From NCBI GenBank assembly GCA_034406715.1, contig CP137867.1:1-64000 (forward strand): DNA of 64,000 nt, in the 5' to 3' direction. This document shows, piece by piece, positions 21,207 to 31,529 of the stretch (position 1 is its first letter; the number at the start of each line of letters is the position of its first letter). Under the pieces are notes generated by a model. It was not told the origin of the DNA. It saw nothing but the letters and a program-made list of their open reading frames with translations, and did not search any database. Both the position numbers and the translations under genes were made by a program. The DNA comes from Rhodotorula mucilaginosa. Its lineage: Eukaryota > Basidiomycota > Microbotryomycetes > Sporidiobolales > Sporidiobolaceae.

Positions 21207-21640
21207 AATTCGGTGCTTGTATTGCATGTGATATATCGATATACGCTGACCACTCGTGTTGACGGTGACACGAGAGCGATTCTTTCTCTTTTGCGCGGAG
21301 GAAGACGAGGAAGCGAAGTCGTTTTGCTCGCGCGCGCGAGCAAGCTGCGCTCGTCATAGGAACATGAGCAAATGCTTCTTTTCTCACCAACACGTCAAGT
21401 GCAGTGGTCTCGTCGAAAGCCCGCCTCTCCGAGCTTGATAAAGTGCGCGGCAAGACCATGACTGCTCGTATACGAAGCGCGCGAGGAGGCCTCGCTGCCT
21501 GTTCAAACCTCTCTCTCTCTCCCTCTCTTTCTCCACCTCAAACAGCAAACAGGTCAGACAGATCAAACAAGTATTTTTGCAGAGAAAGGAGAAAGGGGAG
21601 AATGCAAGTCGGGGGTGGAGAAGAACAAGCTCCGTAGGGG
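21207..21640. repeat. Dispersed repeat, copy 1 (3' flank of SFX copy A)
   Basis: About 430 bp here align with 27719-28145. The shared landmarks include AATTCGGTNNTTGTATT, a GCGCGCGCAAGC-type run, GAAAGTGCGCGGCAAGACCATG (spanning more than one block) and the CT-rich tail before CAGCAAACAGGTCAG. Both lie downstream of reverse-strand SFX genes, so the flanks were duplicated with them. The left edge is just past the PER1 stop. Confidence 0.7.
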
Positions 21641-21687
21641 AAAGAAACCAGGTCAAGGCCACTGCTTCTGACAAGCAAAGGGGTTAT

Positions 21688-22960
21688 TTAGACTGAATCA
21701 TGAGACAACGATTCAATAAGAGGATCAAAGATGTTGACCGTCCGCTCCGAGGGGGACCGAGGGCGGGGAAGGTATGCAGACTCTGGCGCAGACGCCGCAG
21801 AGAACAGTACCTCAAGCGGTGCCGGAGGCCAACGCAAGCCAAAGTTGAGTACAGTTTTGAGAGGCGGTGTGTTGGGCTGCGTTGACTTGATTTGTAGACC
21901 CCATTCACTCTGCTGGGGCGGATGCGGTCCATACAGTCCCTTGGCAACTTCGTCCAGCGGCCACACCTTGCATTCCAAGCCGGTGTCTGCTGTTGCTGGA
22001 AGAGAGTCCTGTGAGGGTCTACTGCAGTGAGGAAATCAAACTCATGTGAGTACTCACCATGACCAGAGACATGGATGTGCGTGGCATTTGGGCCAAAAGC
22101 TAACTCCTGCTTCCGGATCTTTGGAATCTTGGTTTTCCCAAAATGTGTGGGCCAGTCAGGGTGTATGTAGCTCCGGTCCCCCCACGAGATAGTCACCCTT
22201 GTCTGTGCCCTCAGAAAATGTGGTCCCGCACACATGCCCGAGTGATTTCCTTCGCTTGCAGCATCATGACCACCTCTCTCCTCTTCAAATCGCTGTAGAA
22301 CCCATTGCTGCCTTTGCCCCGGGAGCGCTGATGCGGGGAACTTGACAATTGGATACTCCACAGCGGGCAAGAGAGTTAAAAACTGCCACTCTCGGAACTC
22401 TGATCCGGGACAAACTGTCACGTGTGAGCTTGATGCCCCAGTGATATGCAGACACGTTGGAGCAGGTAACTCACGTTGATGCCACCAGACATGGATGCAG
22501 AACCACTCGACCTCGTAGGCTTTGGGACGGGGAATGTTGGCAACCCCATGCTTTAAAGGGCCCGCCGGCCTCCCAGACTCTCCGTCGAGGCCCACAGTTT
22601 GTCTCACAAGCTCCTTAAGGGTGGCTTGGAGCAGCTGCGCGTATGCATTGTAACCTCCGATGTGTAGGACCTGTGGAGAGCCTATCAGCTCCTTTCTCGG
22701 GTCAGGAAAAAACAACATCCGAGGCGTACCTGTTGCTGTGCAAAGTCAAGCTCTGTACTCTCGGTACTTGCCGCTTTTTGCTCAAGATCCAGCTGCTTGC
22801 CATCACCACTCTTCAGGACTGCCTGTTTGCTGACTACGAGTAGGTTGTGCTTGGGAAAGCGATAAGCACGCCACTGTGACTGTTGCGGCAGCCGCCGTTG
22901 CGCGCTTGACTCCGGCGGAGTTGCCCTCGGGTCATTGGCACAGGTCCAGCCTGTGGACAT
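21688..22960 (-). CDS. SFX family copy A, unrecognised protein
   Basis: Four exons on the reverse strand with GT-AG introns: about 22960-22732, then exons covering a helical segment (GGYNAYAQLLQATLKELV), a longer third exon, and the last exon to TAA at 21688. Hallmarks shared with the paralogues, in order, are W-R-x-Y-x-FP-x2-NLLV-x-S, LLQATL-x-ELV, F-x-TLLPAVEYPIV, CAGPHFL, WPTHFGKTKIP, VWP and LRWPPAPLEVL. No signal peptide, membrane segment or known domain is seen. All exons stay open, so this copy could be expressed. It is the left end of a run of reverse-strand copies next to PER1. Confidence 0.6.
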
Positions 22961-23638
22961 CGTGCTCGGCAGACAGACAATGAGTGTAAGGAAGACAAGA
23001 GAGAGAGGTTCGACCGCTGGGCGGACATCGAAAGCGCGGGTTGTCCGCGGTGCTGTAAGAGTTGCATGCTCACGCGCTCACGACGTGCGCAGATCGCGGC
23101 GGTGCAGGTAAAAAATTCTTGCGCAAGTCGATACAGAGCACCTGTAATACAATGAGGAACCTTATTGCAGATGTCCTGTGTAGCTGACTCGGTGAAAAAC
23201 GCAAATTTGCGGACAGGGATAGTCCTTCTCAAATTTGCCTCACTTTCCTCATGGCCGGCCTGTGATCATGGGCTCTGCTCTCTATCAATGATTGCTGTAC
23301 TATCACAATTTGTTTCTTGGCTTGTCATTGCCTGGGTGCTTCAGGGTTATACTACTTCCGCTGTCCCGGTGAGGGTTGCACCTTCAGCTTTGACTTTCTC
23401 TTGAACTTTACTTTCCGCTCCCACCTCCTTTCCTCAGGCCACGTAATCAGCATTGGACATGTAGAGCCACCGATACTTAGTGCTCCGGGCTATGTATCTC
23501 GAGGAATTGGACATGGGAGCGCCCCTTTAAAAAGGGAAAATATTCTGTAACTACAAATCTTCCCAAAGACAGTGACCCCCCCACAGTGTCAGAGCTGGCG
23601 AGGGATGTGAGAGTGATAAGGGAGATGGAGTAAAGCCC
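22961..23638. promoter_or_regulatory. 5' flank of SFX copy A
   Basis: It contains the family's upstream box near 23036-23110 with TCCGCGGT at 23044-23051, 84 bp before the ATG. It also has a stretch (about 23310-23445) that aligns with the 5' flank of copy B (about 26805-26930), so the flank was duplicated with the gene. No gene is supported. Confidence 0.5.
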
Positions 23639-24021
23639 TCAAAGGCTTGGGGGTCCTGATTGGGGTGAGAAAGACCGAGATGCGGGATGATAAGGAGAAA
23701 GCAACTTGACAAGCAACTCTGGTGGCCACTGCAACTCAAAGCAGAGAAGTGTGTCGAAATGGTGTACTGTGTGTCTGGGAGGATTCTGATTGTTTTCTGC
23801 TTGTACTTCTAAGTGCCAGAGGCTTTGCTGCGGAGCGGTCTCCAGTTCGTGCTTTGAGTGAATTCCGTTCAGGAAACCCTCATGTGGCCACGTCTTGCCT
23901 TCCAGCCGGAAGTGTCCTGCGGCGGGCAGCTCACGGGGTGTCACTATACCTGGCTGCAACAAGCCATATGAGTCAGCTACTTACCATGATGAATCGAGAT
24001 CGTCAGGCACTCAGCATCTGG

Positions 24022-24029
24022 GCCAAAAC
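24022..24029. repeat. Left 8-bp target-site duplication of the hAT element
   Basis: GCCAAAAC directly borders the left terminal repeat and is repeated exactly after the right one. Confidence 0.88.
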
Positions 24030-25582
24030 TAGAGAATGTTGTCCCGTACCCGTGCCCTCCCGTGCAACAGGCACGGGGCAAAAAATTCCGACTTTTGGCC
24101 GCCGGGGAAGCATACGGGCACGGGCCTCCCGTACCCCGTACAGTACGGGGGTACGGCCCGTGCGACGGGGTGTACGGGTCAGACTTGCCTGCTTTCGAGT
24201 CCAAAGATCTCTGCTCGTGTTCCGAGACTTCGCCAACCTGTTGATGTATAATGAGTATTCCATCTCTGCTCCTCTACTGGTGTACACCATCCAGCTCCAA
24301 CTGTGGGCCAAAGCGGAGCCCAAAGAGCCGGGGAAGAGCACCTCGTTGCCCCGCGGCAAGTCCGTTCCTACCATCGTCGGTTTTCCGAGTCGCGGCATGA
24401 CCCGTCAACCGGGATTGGTCCTTGCTGAGAGCGACCAGATTGAACTCTCTGATGATAGCATACTGCGCGCAGGCAAAAACGAGGTAAGATCAGCTTGCTT
24501 CCGATGGTGAGGTGATGGAGGGATTCTCGGCAAGAGAAGGAGGCAGGAGGATGACGGGGGAGGAGCTGTTGCGAGCGAAGGAAGAGTATGGAGGACAGAA
24601 GCGATGATAGGGAAGGCCGTGAACTCACCCGAAACAGCAAGGGGAGGCGAGGAATGAGTCGAAGAAGCCGATCAGGCGGAAGACGAGGCTGTCGATGTCG
24701 GCGCTGCAGCATTGGAGGAATGACTTGACTCGCAGTGGCGCTAGCGTATGCAATGGAGAGATAGCTATAAGAAGCGCGAGCGTCTTGAGTGTCTCTGACG
24801 GCGAGAGGGTCAAAAAGGGGAGAGATCGAGTGCAAAGTCAGCAGCGGTTCGGCCGGTTTCTCGCACGCCTGGAGCGCCCATTGCGCAAACGATTTATAAG
24901 ACGTCCACGGATTTCGCGTGCGCCACTGGATTTGCCAACCGGTCGCCGACTTCACCAGCGGTGCCAAGAAGAGCAGAGCGCTCACCCAGGATTCGCCCTC
25001 GCCCACAGCAGTGTAGGCCATCCGGCACCACCACCAGATTCAGGGGCGGGGGTGCAGCACAGATTGGTGGCCAAGAGCAGTGTGCTGCGAGAAAGAGAGA
25101 GCGGGCAGAAGACTCACTCGACGTGCCCAATGTTTCCCACCCTTTTCTGATCCGTGGATGCACGTTCAAGCGTTGCCGAGAGCTGCTGGAGGCGTCATGC
25201 TAGCGATACTCCTCCCGCTGGCGCCGCGTACATGAGGTAAAGCGCTGCCAGTGAGCAAGAGAGAGCAAGAGACGAGGCGGACTTCGCTCCGACCGACTTC
25301 TTGCCGCTCAGGCCGTTCAGGCCGCTCGACTCCGCGGACCTTGCGAGCCTTTTTTGAGATCTGCTCTGTGAGGGTGCCAGTAGGTCTAGTAATGCTATTT
25401 ATGCAATGCAGAACCCTCTACAGTTGCTGCAAGTTTCTTGAAGCCCGTACTTTCCCGTGGGACGGGACTGTCGTCGTCGCGACGGGTGCAGCACGGCGTA
25501 CGGGGGGCCCGTGCCCCGTACGTAACGCCGTACAAATCCCCGTACCCCGTTCAGGCCCCGTTCTGAACGGCAACATTCTCTA
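24030..25582. mobile_element. hAT-type DNA transposon, non-autonomous, 1,553 bp
   Basis: Perfect 12-bp terminal inverted repeats, TAGAGAATGTTG at 24030-24041 and its complement at 25571-25582, are flanked by an exact 8-bp duplication GCCAAAAC (24022-24029 and 25583-25590). An 8-bp target duplication and termini fitting YARNG are the signature of the hAT superfamily. Both ends hold a dense cluster of the short motif GTACGGG/CCCGTAC (24041-24180 and 25443-25560), like the subterminal transposase-binding repeats known from hAT elements. The host reading frame of SFX copy B is continuous across the empty site. Perfect termini and duplication suggest a recent insertion. No transposase domain is recognised inside. 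Confidence 0.88.
24368..25021 (-). other. Open frame inside the hAT element, origin unknown
   Basis: A 217-aa reverse-strand frame fills much of the element's interior. Its first half has a protein-like composition (EGESWVSALLFLAPLVKSAT, then WTSYKSFAQWALQACEKP), ending near MLQ at a plausible donor. It does not resemble a hAT transposase: I find no BED finger or RNase H-type catalytic region. It may be a captured piece of a host gene or a remnant. Confidence 0.3.
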
Positions 25583-25590
25583 GCCAAAAC
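25583..25590. repeat. Right 8-bp target-site duplication of the hAT element
   Basis: GCCAAAAC directly follows the right terminal repeat and matches 24022-24029. Confidence 0.88.
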
Positions 25591-26579
25591 TCTTAGGATT
25601 GGCTTGGCGTAGAATACCCGGAATTGTGTTGTTGCCGTAATTTGTTGGCCAGTCAGGTTGCCATCCAAGTCTATCCTTCTTGTCTCTGTGGAGAGATTGT
25701 TCCTTGATGAAGCAAGGGCCAGCAGCAAAACTGACACGGGGGTGTTGTTCACCGCCGCCATGGCTGAGACCGACTTTCTCTGGAAGGTACCGCAAGAGGA
25801 CAAATTGCCAAGGGTCCCGCTTGCGACGATGTAGCAGGACCACGGGGTACTCCACTGCCTGCAAATAGGTAGTGAAGTGCCACTGCTCGGACCCTGAAGG
25901 GAAAGCCAGGAAGGTAAGAAATAACCCACCTCCAGTAAAGCGGCATGCAATGCCTGTCCTGACATATTACCAGACAAACTCACCCTGAGACTGCTTCGCC
26001 TGAATGTAGAAGCAGTTGACCCGGTGGGCTTCGGGACGGTCGGTCAAGTAATGACTCGGGAGCACTTCCCTTACGTTGTCTTGGTAGTGACCAGTCTCTA
26101 TGCCGGCTGTTTTCCTCACAGCCTCGTCAAGAGTGGCTTGCAGCAATCCAGCATATGCCTGGATGCCGCCCACTGTCTGAATCTGCATATGACGACAACC
26201 AACACGTTCAAAGCTCGAGATGAACAAACCGAATGCGGCACAGTCTTGGCTCACCCGTTTGTACGTCTCTTCCATTCCCGGCGTCCCGGACCCTTTGCGC
26301 CAGCTCCGTGCCTAGAGGTCAAGCTGTTTCTCATTGTGAATGTACAGCTTTGACTCAGTGCTGAAGAGAAGCATGTCGAGCTCGGGAAAGCCATAAATGT
26401 GCCACTCTTCTTCAGAGTCTGGCTGCTCAGGTCCCGGCCGCGGAGTCTGCGCCCTCTCTGGGTCATTGAAACAGGTCCAGCCCCTATGCTTCTGTAAAGC
26501 AGTCATGCTTGTAAGTGTGGATAAGAAGGCAAGAGACGGCGACGACCGAAAGCTCGGGGTCGAGGCACTGCGCGGCTTG

Positions 26580-26587
26580 TCCGCGGA
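26580..26587. promoter_or_regulatory. TCCGCGGA site in the SFX upstream box (copy B)
   Basis: The palindrome sits in a 45-bp stretch (about 26571-26615) nearly identical to 30149-30195 before copy C. It is also recognisable, in the opposite orientation, before the forward copies E and F. Confidence 0.5.
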
Positions 26588-27094
26588 GGCGCGTGCGCAG
26601 CGCGGCGGTGCAGGCAAATTCTTTGGCGCACAAGTAGCATCAAGCAGGGAGCACTATAGTTGAGCGGAGAGGAAATTCGAATCAAATCTGTACCTAATCG
26701 CGCCATGTCTCGTGCATCTGTCTGGGGCAAAAATGCAATTTTGCGTAGAGGATCCTGAATTGGACCGGCTTTCTTGCATAGCCTTTTGTTACCACTCATC
26801 CCTTCACTTGTCATAGCCCGGGCGCTTCAGGGTTAGTCCAACTTCCCCTGTCCCAGTCAGGGTTGCACCTTCAGCTTTGATGTCCTCTTGAAGCTTGCTT
26901 TCTGCTCCCACCTCTTTTCCTCATGCTGCATCAACTCAAACGTACTTCTAATGTGAGATGCAGCTGAACCTCAGGCTGGGGACAACACATTTACAGAGTT
27001 GATACATGGGCGGGTGTAAGCCCAAGGCTCACGACGACGGAAAGAAGACGGTGGCGCGGAAGGGAACCGATCGAAGCTCGCTTCTCGCTCGCCG

Positions 27095-27191
27095 CTGGTT
27101 GTTCTCCTCATCGTATCTGACGGAGAACAACCAGGTGAGTCTTCCAGTTCTGTAGCTTAGTACATCATTGTATCTGACGGAGAACAACCAG
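27095..27191. repeat. Inverted repeat and direct repeat cluster
   Basis: CTGGTTGTTCTCC (27095-27107) is perfectly complementary to GGAGAACAACCAG (27122-27134), with a 14-bp loop. The right arm with its loop end recurs at about 27169-27191. The arms could form a hairpin or mark the end of a small element. Confidence 0.6.
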
Positions 27192-27471
27192 GCAATATAC
27201 TGCGTTGCTACTCTTTCGGCTACGGTCTTGAGTGTTGGTCGATCATCTCCCGACGCTGACCTTCCAGCGGGCTTGTCAATTCGGGAAACTATTTTGTAGC
27301 TACGAACCCTAGTGGCCCAGTGCCCCCTCCCGGGTCCAAAAGCTGCGGATTAAAGGAGCACTGGACAGCCCCACTGCAAGATCTATATGCGCATCTAGTT
27401 TGTCTCCGAAGCGACGGAGGGGAGGCAGCGCGGCGGAGACGAGTTGACCTCGCGCCGTTTTCATGCGAATC

Positions 27472-27570
27472 CTTGTTCTTGACCTCACGCTACATCTGAT
27501 GGTCAGGAACAGGTGTGTAGACTTGTTCATTTATCATAGACCTCACGCTACGGCTGACGGTCAGGAACAG
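27472..27570. repeat. Second hairpin and direct repeat cluster
   Basis: GACCTCACGCTAC plus a GGTCAGGAACAG tail occurs at 27481-27512 and again at 27539-27570. In the first copy the tail pairs imperfectly with the preceding CTTGTTCTTGACC. The design resembles the 27095-27191 cluster. Confidence 0.5.
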
Positions 27571-27718
27571 CTGCCAAGCAACGTCCTACTTCGTTGGCAA
27601 TGGCTAGTGTTGGACGTCTCGACACCATCTTCCACCAGCCCGGTTCAATGCCGGGGCTGCAAAGCGGCGGGCAAGCCACCCCGTGGCATCATCAGGCGCA
27701 TCAGGCGCCGCGACGGGC

Positions 27719-28145
27719 TCGAAATTCGGTCTTTGTATTACATTCTGCTATTGATCCACTGACTTTTTGTCGACTGTGTCGAGAGTAGTTCTTTCTCTAC
27801 AAGAGCGATTCTGTCTCGTTTGTGCGAGCGAAGTTGTCTTTCTCTTGCGCGCGCAAGCTGCGCTTATCATAGAAGCAATCATGAGCATATATGATTCTTC
27901 CTTCACCAACACATCAAGTGCGGTGAGCTTGTCGAAAGCTCACGTCCGTGAGCTTGAGAAAGTGCGCGGCAAGACCATGGCTGCTCGTGGACGAAGCATG
28001 CGAGAAGGCCTCGCTGCCTGTTCAGCCTTTCTCTCTCTCCACCTCTTTCTCCACCTCAAGCAGCAAACAGGTCAGGCAGATCAAACAGGCTATCTTGCAG
28101 GCGGGAGGGACAGGGAGAATGCAAGTCCGGCGTGGAGAAGAACAA
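27719..28145. repeat. Dispersed repeat, copy 2 (3' flank of SFX copy D)
   Basis: Same repeat as 21207-21640, in the same orientation, about 320 bp downstream of the stop of copy D. Confidence 0.7.
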
Positions 28146-28469
28146 ACTCCGAAGGGGGAAGGAAGCAGGAAAGTTGCGCGGAAGGCTCACAATTTGTGGC
28201 GTCAGCATTGTATAAATTGACTGGCTCCCTTGAGCTGTGTCGACTTGCTTGTCTTCCCCGATTTGGCGAGGAGTGCCTTGCACCTCTCTGCTTGGGAAAG
28301 CGCTAACTTAAGATAGCATTAAGAGCAATCTCGCATGATTGTAAGAAACCCATTGCATCAATATTTGGGAGGCAAAAAAGGGCAACCGCTCTGAAATTTT
28401 GTACTGCAAAGGACCTGGGAGGTCTGTAAACCTAGCTTGAACACCAGGTGCTACTGTAGACTAGAACAC

Positions 28470-29076
28470 TTATGGGATGCAAGCCGTGACATGGGATGGA
28501 GGACTCCGAGTGACAGGATGGTATGGAGAGGCCAGTTCATTGACCAGTGAGCGCAGTGGCCAATCCAAGTCGAAGTAAAGGCATGTGTGGAATGAGGTCT
28601 CCCCACTTGATGTGTGCAATGTCACTTGTAGATTCCATACACTGTGCTGAGGAGGATGGTTGTCCTCAACGCTGGGGTGCAGCAAGGGCTGCTGCAGGGC
28701 AAGTCCCTCCAGGGGATCACCCCATGGCCACACCTTGCCTTCCAAGTAACCATGTCCTTCTGCTCAAAAAAACTTGAGTCAGTCCATACTGTAAGGTGTG
28801 CACCATCTGAATTTGCCACTTACGAGCATCGGAAGTGACCTTGATAAAATGAGCATGAGCGCCAAAAGTTGCAGCCTTGTCTTGGCTCAGAACGTCTGGC
28901 AGTGTGGTTGTGCCATAGAGTGTTGGCCATGTGGGTGCTCTGAACCCAATGATCCCATTCTTACTCTTGACGCTTTGACTCCTGATGAAGCGAGGCCCGG
29001 CGGCAAAAACAACACGGTGATCTCCATTTGCGAGTCGCGTCGGCTGCTGAAGGCGAGGTCGGACGACGACTAGCAC
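28470..29076 (-). pseudogene. SFX family copy D, 3' fragment
   Basis: It contains the second half of the family protein: VVFAAGPRFIRSQS, WPTLYGTTTLP and FGAHAHFIKVTSD. After an intron follows the last exon with LEGKVWPWGD, YFDLDWPLRSLVNELASP and a stop at 28470. No first or second exon lies directly before it. Its first residues overlap, by alignment, the last family-like residues of fragment C upstream. It is therefore either a separate truncated copy or the displaced 3' half of C. Confidence 0.6.
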
Positions 29077-29206
29077 GGCTTGGAACTCTGATAGACTCTT
29101 CTTTCTGCCCGGTCACGAGAGACAGAGAACTGAGCCTAGGAATTCAAGCGAAAGTGACCTAAAGAAAAAGGAGAAGAGGAACAGAACAAGATGGGAGCGA
29201 AGCGAG

Positions 29207-30085
29207 CTAATCTCGCATGTGAAAGAGAGTCCGGCTCCGATCATTCAACATCCGACTATCCTTCGACGGATCCTGCAATCCTTGACGCCATTCGTAGTCC
29301 ACCGGTCCAGCTGTCGAAGGTGCGAGTCGGTGCAAGTCGAGCATGAGTCGGCGACGACGACATGGAGAGCTTGCACCATTGACCACATGGTTGGCTTCCA
29401 GTGCAACCTCTTGGTACCGTACCAGAATGAATTGATGGTGGTACTTCTTGTGGTGGCCTTCCCAGGATGCACAGACAACGGGATACTTCACTGCCTGCAA
29501 ATATGTAGTGAAGTGCCATCCTTCTGAATCTGAAACCAAGCCAGCAGGGTTAAATATGGACGCCCCTAGCCCACAACGCAAACTTGCAAGAGACTCACCC
29601 TGTAAATGCAAGGCTCGAATGCAGAAGCACTTGAGTTCAGGGGCCTTAGGGTCCTCGATCCTGCGATAACCGCGAGGTGCAAATTCTGCGCCCTGATTCC
29701 GGCTTTGTGCTGGATTTCCGGCAGTCAATTTCACGAGCTTTTCAAGAGTGCCTTGCAACAAATGTGCATATGCCTCAATGCCACAAATGGCCTTGATCTG
29801 TTTGAGCCTGATCAGCTGAAGTCAAAGACACAAGAAAACCAGCCGCCTCAGGAGACAGAAACGACACACCTGCAGATGGGCCTCTTCCATTCCGGACGTC
29901 CAAGATCTGGTGTTGCTGCGCTGTGCAAGCTCCAGCTTGACCCCATCATGAATGGGTATCTCTGATTCTGTACTGAAGACAAGCAGGTTGAGCATGGGAA
30001 AGCCATAAACACGCCACCCGGGGTCGTTGAGGCAGGTCCAGCCATACAGAGCCTGCGCGTGGGTTGGTTGTGTGGTAGTCGGCAT
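29207..30085 (-). pseudogene. SFX family copy C, 5' part with diverged end
   Basis: It starts at the ATG at 30085. Exon 1 (30085-29870) has WRVYGFPMLNLLVFSTES, exon 2 has AYAHLLQGTLEKLVKLT, and exon 3 begins with GWHFTTYLQAVKYPVV and FILVRYQEVALEANHVVNG. After that the frame runs for about 55 residues to a TAG at 29207 with no similarity to the other copies. The parts containing AGPRFIR and VWP are missing here and appear in fragment D. It could still make a shortened protein, but truncation is more likely. The TCCGCGGA box is at 30158-30165, 73 bp upstream. Confidence 0.6.
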
Positions 30086-30157
30086 GAGACGGGTGGACTA
30101 GCTGAGCAAGAGACAGCGAGCGATGGGTACACGGAGACAAATCGGCAGCGCGGCTTG

Positions 30158-30165
30158 TCCGCGGA
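30158..30165. promoter_or_regulatory. TCCGCGGA site in the SFX upstream box (copy C)
   Basis: It lies within a box almost identical to that of copy B over about 45 bp, at the same distance from the ATG. Confidence 0.5.
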
Positions 30166-30613
30166 GGCGCGTGCGCAGCGTGGCGGTGCAGAGACTTGGC
30201 GCTTGGCGCGTAAGCAGTACCTATTGCGCAATCACACTCAGCTGGAACGCTGCGTGCGCGAGCCATAGCCGTGTTTTGCGGTGCCGCGCCCGGTGTTGCC
30301 ACGCGGTGAGAACGGGATCGCATCCGAGTTCTCGGAGAGCTCGATTCCTGCGGCATCGAGCGGCGATTGAGGTGGCTGAGCAAACACGACGTGGCCCTGT
30401 ATTTGCAGACTCTGGTCATACTAGTGCGTGTCCCGGAGTAACGTCGTAGCCTGAGAAGGCTGACCTCACGTCTCGCAGCACTCCGAGCCGGGAGATGCAC
30501 AGCAGGGGAGGCGTGAACCGACCGCTTCGACTTGGGAATTTCCCGCTCCCCACTTTGCCGGCCCTCTCGCTCTCAGCTGTACTCTACGCACAATCCGCCA
30601 ACGAGTGAACGCT
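30166..30613. other. Intergenic; promoter of the gene at 30614
   Basis: No gene is seen. The last 100 bp are CT-rich, typical of a 5' leader in this genome. Confidence 0.4.
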
Positions 30614-31160
30614 ATGCTTTCCGCGCGAATGTTGGCACCTGCCCGCCGCCTGGCTCTCTGCCCAGCCCAGCACCTCGCTGCGAGGAGCAAGATCTCCCAC
30701 TACCGTCCCTACGTCACCTCGCCTCTGACTCCCGACCCGACGGCGAAACCAGCAGCGGCCGACCTGCCCGTCAAGCCCGCGTACGACAAGGTGCCCTTTG
30801 CGGCGCCGACCAACAAGGACGAGACCAAGGGCCAGCTCGGCCAGGTCGACCTGCCCGACATGGCAAAAGTCGAGCACGAGGCGGAGGAAGAGTTCTCCGT
30901 CCGGATCGTGAGTCTCCTTCGTGCGATCGTCAATAGAGAGAGAGACTCTTACTCACTATGAACCTCTGGACCCCGGCAGCCCACCGCTCCCGACACGTAC
31001 CGCAGCGCCGAAACTTCGCCCGACGCGCCTTCTGATCCGGTCGGACACGCTCCCCAAGTCGCAACGGCGTCTCACCCTTCGACTTACCACGGCGGCGGAC
31101 CGTCCCTGAACAAAGCCGGTCAGGATGGAGACGTGGTCGTGGACCAGCCCGGCGAAGGCG

Positions 31161-31197
<37 letters not shown>

Positions 31198-31399
31198 GCG
31201 AGGCGAGAAGAAGAAGAATGACGACGCAAAGTCGGCTCCTGAAGACGGCGGGGACCAGAAGAGCTACAAGTACGAGTGGAAGGACCGACGACTCGACGCC
31301 GACGAGAAGCGCGGACTCTACGCCCTCGGCGGCATGCTCGTCGGTGGCTACGTCCTCTCGACGCTGACCGAGCGCAAGAGCGTCCAGCACAAGGAATAA
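30614..31399 (+). CDS. Mitochondrial-type single-pass protein, paralogue of the gene at 4820
   Basis: Exons 30614-30907 and 30980-31399 give 237 aa. The N-terminus (MLSARMLAPARRLALCPAQH) is Arg/Ala/Leu-rich without acids, a likely mitochondrial presequence. The shared core is GQVDLPDMAKVE near residue 80, then P-T-APDTYRS directly after the intron, and YHGGGPS. A (Gly-Asn)n stretch encoded by GGCAAC repeats follows, and then a charged region with KKKNDD. The C-terminus has a Gly-rich membrane segment, GLYALGGMLVGGYVLSTL, and a short basic tail. This suggests an inner-membrane protein with its C-terminus near the membrane. It has no named family that I recognise. It lies immediately right of the SFX block and converges with JMJD4. 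Confidence 0.7.
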
Positions 31400-31529
31400 G
31401 GCGCGTGCCTTTCTTCAATCCTCGTACATGTACCACTTCGAAACTGGGGAGTCTCCCTGCTGTAGCTCTCATCCCTCCCACTCGCATGCAAAAATCAAGT
31501 GTCGCCGTGAATGGGAGTCTGATCCAATG

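Larger units (their letters stand above)
23639..26506 (-). pseudogene. SFX family copy B, split by a hAT-type transposon
   Basis: It starts at the ATG at 26506 and ends at the TGA at 23639. Exon 1 carries EEWHIYGFPELDMLLFSTES. It then has an in-frame TAG at 26312-26314, before the expected splice site, where copies A and C stay open. Exon 2 (QAYAGLLQATLDEAV) and exon 3 (WHFTTYLQAVEYPVV, AAGPCFIKEQ, DWPTNYGNNTIP) are recognisable. Exon 3 is interrupted by a 1,553-bp element at 24030-25582. Beyond it the reading resumes exactly (PDAECLTISIHHG), followed by the last exon with LEGKTWP and ELQWPPELLVKLL. The stop and the insertion make it almost certainly non-functional. The TCCGCGGA box lies 74 bp before the start. 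Confidence 0.75.
26507..28469. other. Intergenic between SFX copies; repeats, no gene
   Basis: It holds the 5' flank of copy B, a small cluster of inverted and direct repeats (27095-27191 and 27472-27570) and the dispersed repeat copy 2 (27719-28145). No open frame has support; that at 27767-28306 runs through the repeat. Confidence 0.5.

Noticed and set aside
29077-29390. A mobile insertion separating SFX fragments C and D, with GTCGTCGTC as target duplication
   Set aside because: The direct repeat is low in complexity, the frames do not rejoin, and C and D overlap in the family alignment, so two truncated copies or a rearrangement are more likely.
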